A stretch of DNA of 51,142 nucleotides from Methanocorpusculaceae archaeon UBA456 (GTDB lineage Archaea; Halobacteriota; Methanomicrobia; Methanomicrobiales; Methanocorpusculaceae): contig DAJQ01000035.1 of NCBI GenBank assembly GCA_002496395.1, positions 112,415 to 163,556 of the forward strand, in the 5' to 3' direction. Positions 50,225-51,142 of this stretch are shown here, one piece after another. How positions within the stretch are numbered: the stretch's first letter is position 1; the number at the start of each line of letters is the position of its first letter. The position numbers and the translations under genes are program-made. Below the pieces are notes generated by a model, which saw only the letters and a program-made list of their open reading frames with translations, was not told the DNA's origin and did no database searches.

Positions 50225-50353
50225 ATGAAGATTCCATTCCAGACAGTAATGGTTGTTTCACAAAATGCTGTGAAAAGGGAGAGGGATGAGATGAGGGCGG
50301 GGAATACAACGAGGGTGGAGAAGGATATGATACCCCTCAAAAAAGAGAAATAA
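50225..50353 (+). CDS. Possible 42-aa hypothetical protein
   Basis: The frame starts MKIPFQTVMVV and ends DMIPLKKEK. It is charged, and an AGGTG motif lies about 12 bases upstream. No family is recognised. The 50185-50446 gap otherwise shows only weak open frames, so this may not be a gene. Confidence 0.2.
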   Translation: MKIPFQTVMVVSQNAVKRERDEMRAGNTTRVEKDMIPLKKEK

Positions 50354-50446
50354 TTGGGGCGAAGAGGGATTTCATAGCGGGGCTATATCGTTGAGAGGGG
50401 ATGTAAGCGGGATCGCATGTTGATACAACATTGGATCAAAACCGGA

Positions 50447-51142
50447 TCAGATCAGGTGGCGAATCTCCTCTTCCGGCAACCCGGTGATCTCAGCAATCTC
50501 ACTGATAGACATCCCAAACGCCTTCATCCGGCGAAGGAGTGTTCGACGCTCCTCTGCTTTTCCTTCGACTTTCCCTTCGGCTTTCAGCTCAGCGGTCCAT
50601 CGTTTTACCTTTTCTTTTAACATGGTATCCCCACAAAACGGATTTGGTAGTGGTTTATCTTCATCTGTCTTTAAGGTATTCTCAAAGAATAACGAGAAAT
50701 CCCGGCGCAATGGATCGAGATTTGGATTCTTCCTCATCCATGCATTCAGTCTCTTGCCAAGCTCGAAGAGATCCTCACTTTTCGAGGACTGCTCAAGGCC
50801 AAAGAGGCTGGCAGCAAGATTTCGAACTTCGACGAGATGGTGCACTGAGAGCCGGAGCTCATCAACCACAAGATATTGCACCGACGGCTTGAACCGGAGC
50901 ACCGGATCCGGCATCAGGATGGTTTGACTGATATCTTCCGGTATATTCCAGGGACTCTCACCATTATAGAGCACAACCGGAATGATCCCGGGTAATGATC
51001 CACTGGATGAGATCTGGCCGGTTCTGATCAGATCCTGCCACAGGAGCGCCATATACGACATGATACGAATCGGCATCGTCGGATCCGGTGTTGACTGAAA
51101 CTCTATCAGGAGGTAGATGACCAGTGTCCGGTCACCATACCT
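50447..51142 (-). CDS. Rpn/YhgA-family putative nuclease (PD-(D/E)XK), 5' end outside window
   Basis: At least 231 codons; the frame is open to the window edge (starting RYGDRTLVIYLLIEFQS). LIEFQS contains the E-x-Q core of the Rpn/transposase-31 PD-(D/E)XK fold. It is followed by MPIRIMSYMALLWQDLI, IIPVVLYNGESPWNIP, and a C-terminal charged helix with an HTH-like tail (GMSISEIAEITGLPEEEIRHLI). Such proteins promote DNA recombination or are mobile-element-associated. The N-terminal start lies beyond 51142. Confidence 0.85.
   Translation of the reverse strand, partial: RYGDRTLVIYLLIEFQSTPDPTMPIRIMSYMALLWQDLIRTGQISSSGSLPGIIPVVLYNGESPWNIPEDISQTILMPDPVLRFKPSVQYLVVDELRLSVHHLVEVRNLAASLFGLEQSSKSEDLFELGKRLNAWMRKNPNLDPLRRDFSLFFENTLKTDEDKPLPNPFCGDTMLKEKVKRWTAELKAEGKVEGKAEERRTLLRRMKAFGMSISEIAEITGLPEEEIRHLI

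Noticed and set aside
50077..50340. Minus-strand ORF in the gap after the Imm-5-like gene
   Set aside because: It is largely antisense to the end of the Imm-5-like gene and has no recognisable motif or ribosome site.
1..51142. CRISPR array or complete insertion sequence
   Set aside because: No regularly spaced direct repeats or transposase with terminal inverted repeats are visible.

Overview
The window is a stretch of euryarchaeal chromosome, most likely from a methanogen of the order Methanomicrobiales (inferred). The evidence is archaeal information-processing genes (split RNA polymerase A'/A'' and B'/B'', L30e, L44e, S27e, aIF2-alpha, Nop10, GINS, PriS), archaeal ether-lipid genes (sn-glycerol-1-phosphate dehydrogenase, a geranylgeranyl-reductase family protein), the UPF0058 and UPF0179 families, and archaeal promoters with TATA boxes and several probable leaderless mRNAs. 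Genes are packed tightly, often with ATGA/TGATG overlaps, and no gene-free gap exceeds about 300 bases.

Layout. 1-5.2 kb: the 3' end of an intein-containing anaerobic ribonucleotide reductase gene (nrdD) whose product lacks the usual glycyl-radical tail, then an unusual 877-aa fusion of a PAPS-reductase-like PP-loop enzyme with a cysteine desulfurase, facing fdhD. 5.2-13.6 kb: the RNA polymerase operon rpoH-B''-B'-A'-A''-rpl30e-nusA on the minus strand, then tRNA-Lys. 13.9-22.9 kb: assorted genes (PsiE-like protein, Roadblock/response-regulator pair, tRNA-Pro, DUF89, NfeD/SPFH pair, GNAT, site-2 protease, RNase HII, TrkA, ferredoxin/GGR pair). 23.0-33.2 kb: a cobalt/cobamide cluster, with the anaerobic corrin-ring operon cbiT-L-F-G-H-C-D-E, the cobalt ECF transporter cbiM-N-Q-O on the opposite strand, and a divergent cbiA. 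33.2-40.1 kb: a ten-gene minus-strand operon joining an UPF0058 protein, Elp3, PriS, GINS, L44e, S27e, aIF2-alpha, Nop10, PAC2 and endonuclease Q. 40.2-49.3 kb: ADP-ribosylglycohydrolase, UPF0179/egsA, DUF63-SpoIIM-proS, a zinc-ribbon protein, and ferritin followed by a copper P-type ATPase. 49.5-51.1 kb: tRNA-Arg followed by accessory-looking genes (an Imm-5-like protein and a partial Rpn/YhgA-type nuclease).

How the genes work together. The cobalt uptake and corrin-ring genes form one functional unit, probably supplying corrinoid for methyl-transfer reactions. The 33-40 kb operon ties replication priming, translation initiation, ribosome/tRNA maturation and deaminated-base repair to one transcript. 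The fusion protein and FdhD both handle persulfide sulfur.

I do not see a CRISPR array, a complete insertion sequence or a clear defence island. The most unusual items are the NrdD with an intein and no glycyl-radical tail, the PP-loop/cysteine-desulfurase fusion, the CbiC that appears to lack its catalytic histidine, the C-terminal extension of CbiO, and EndoQ at the end of the replication/translation operon.
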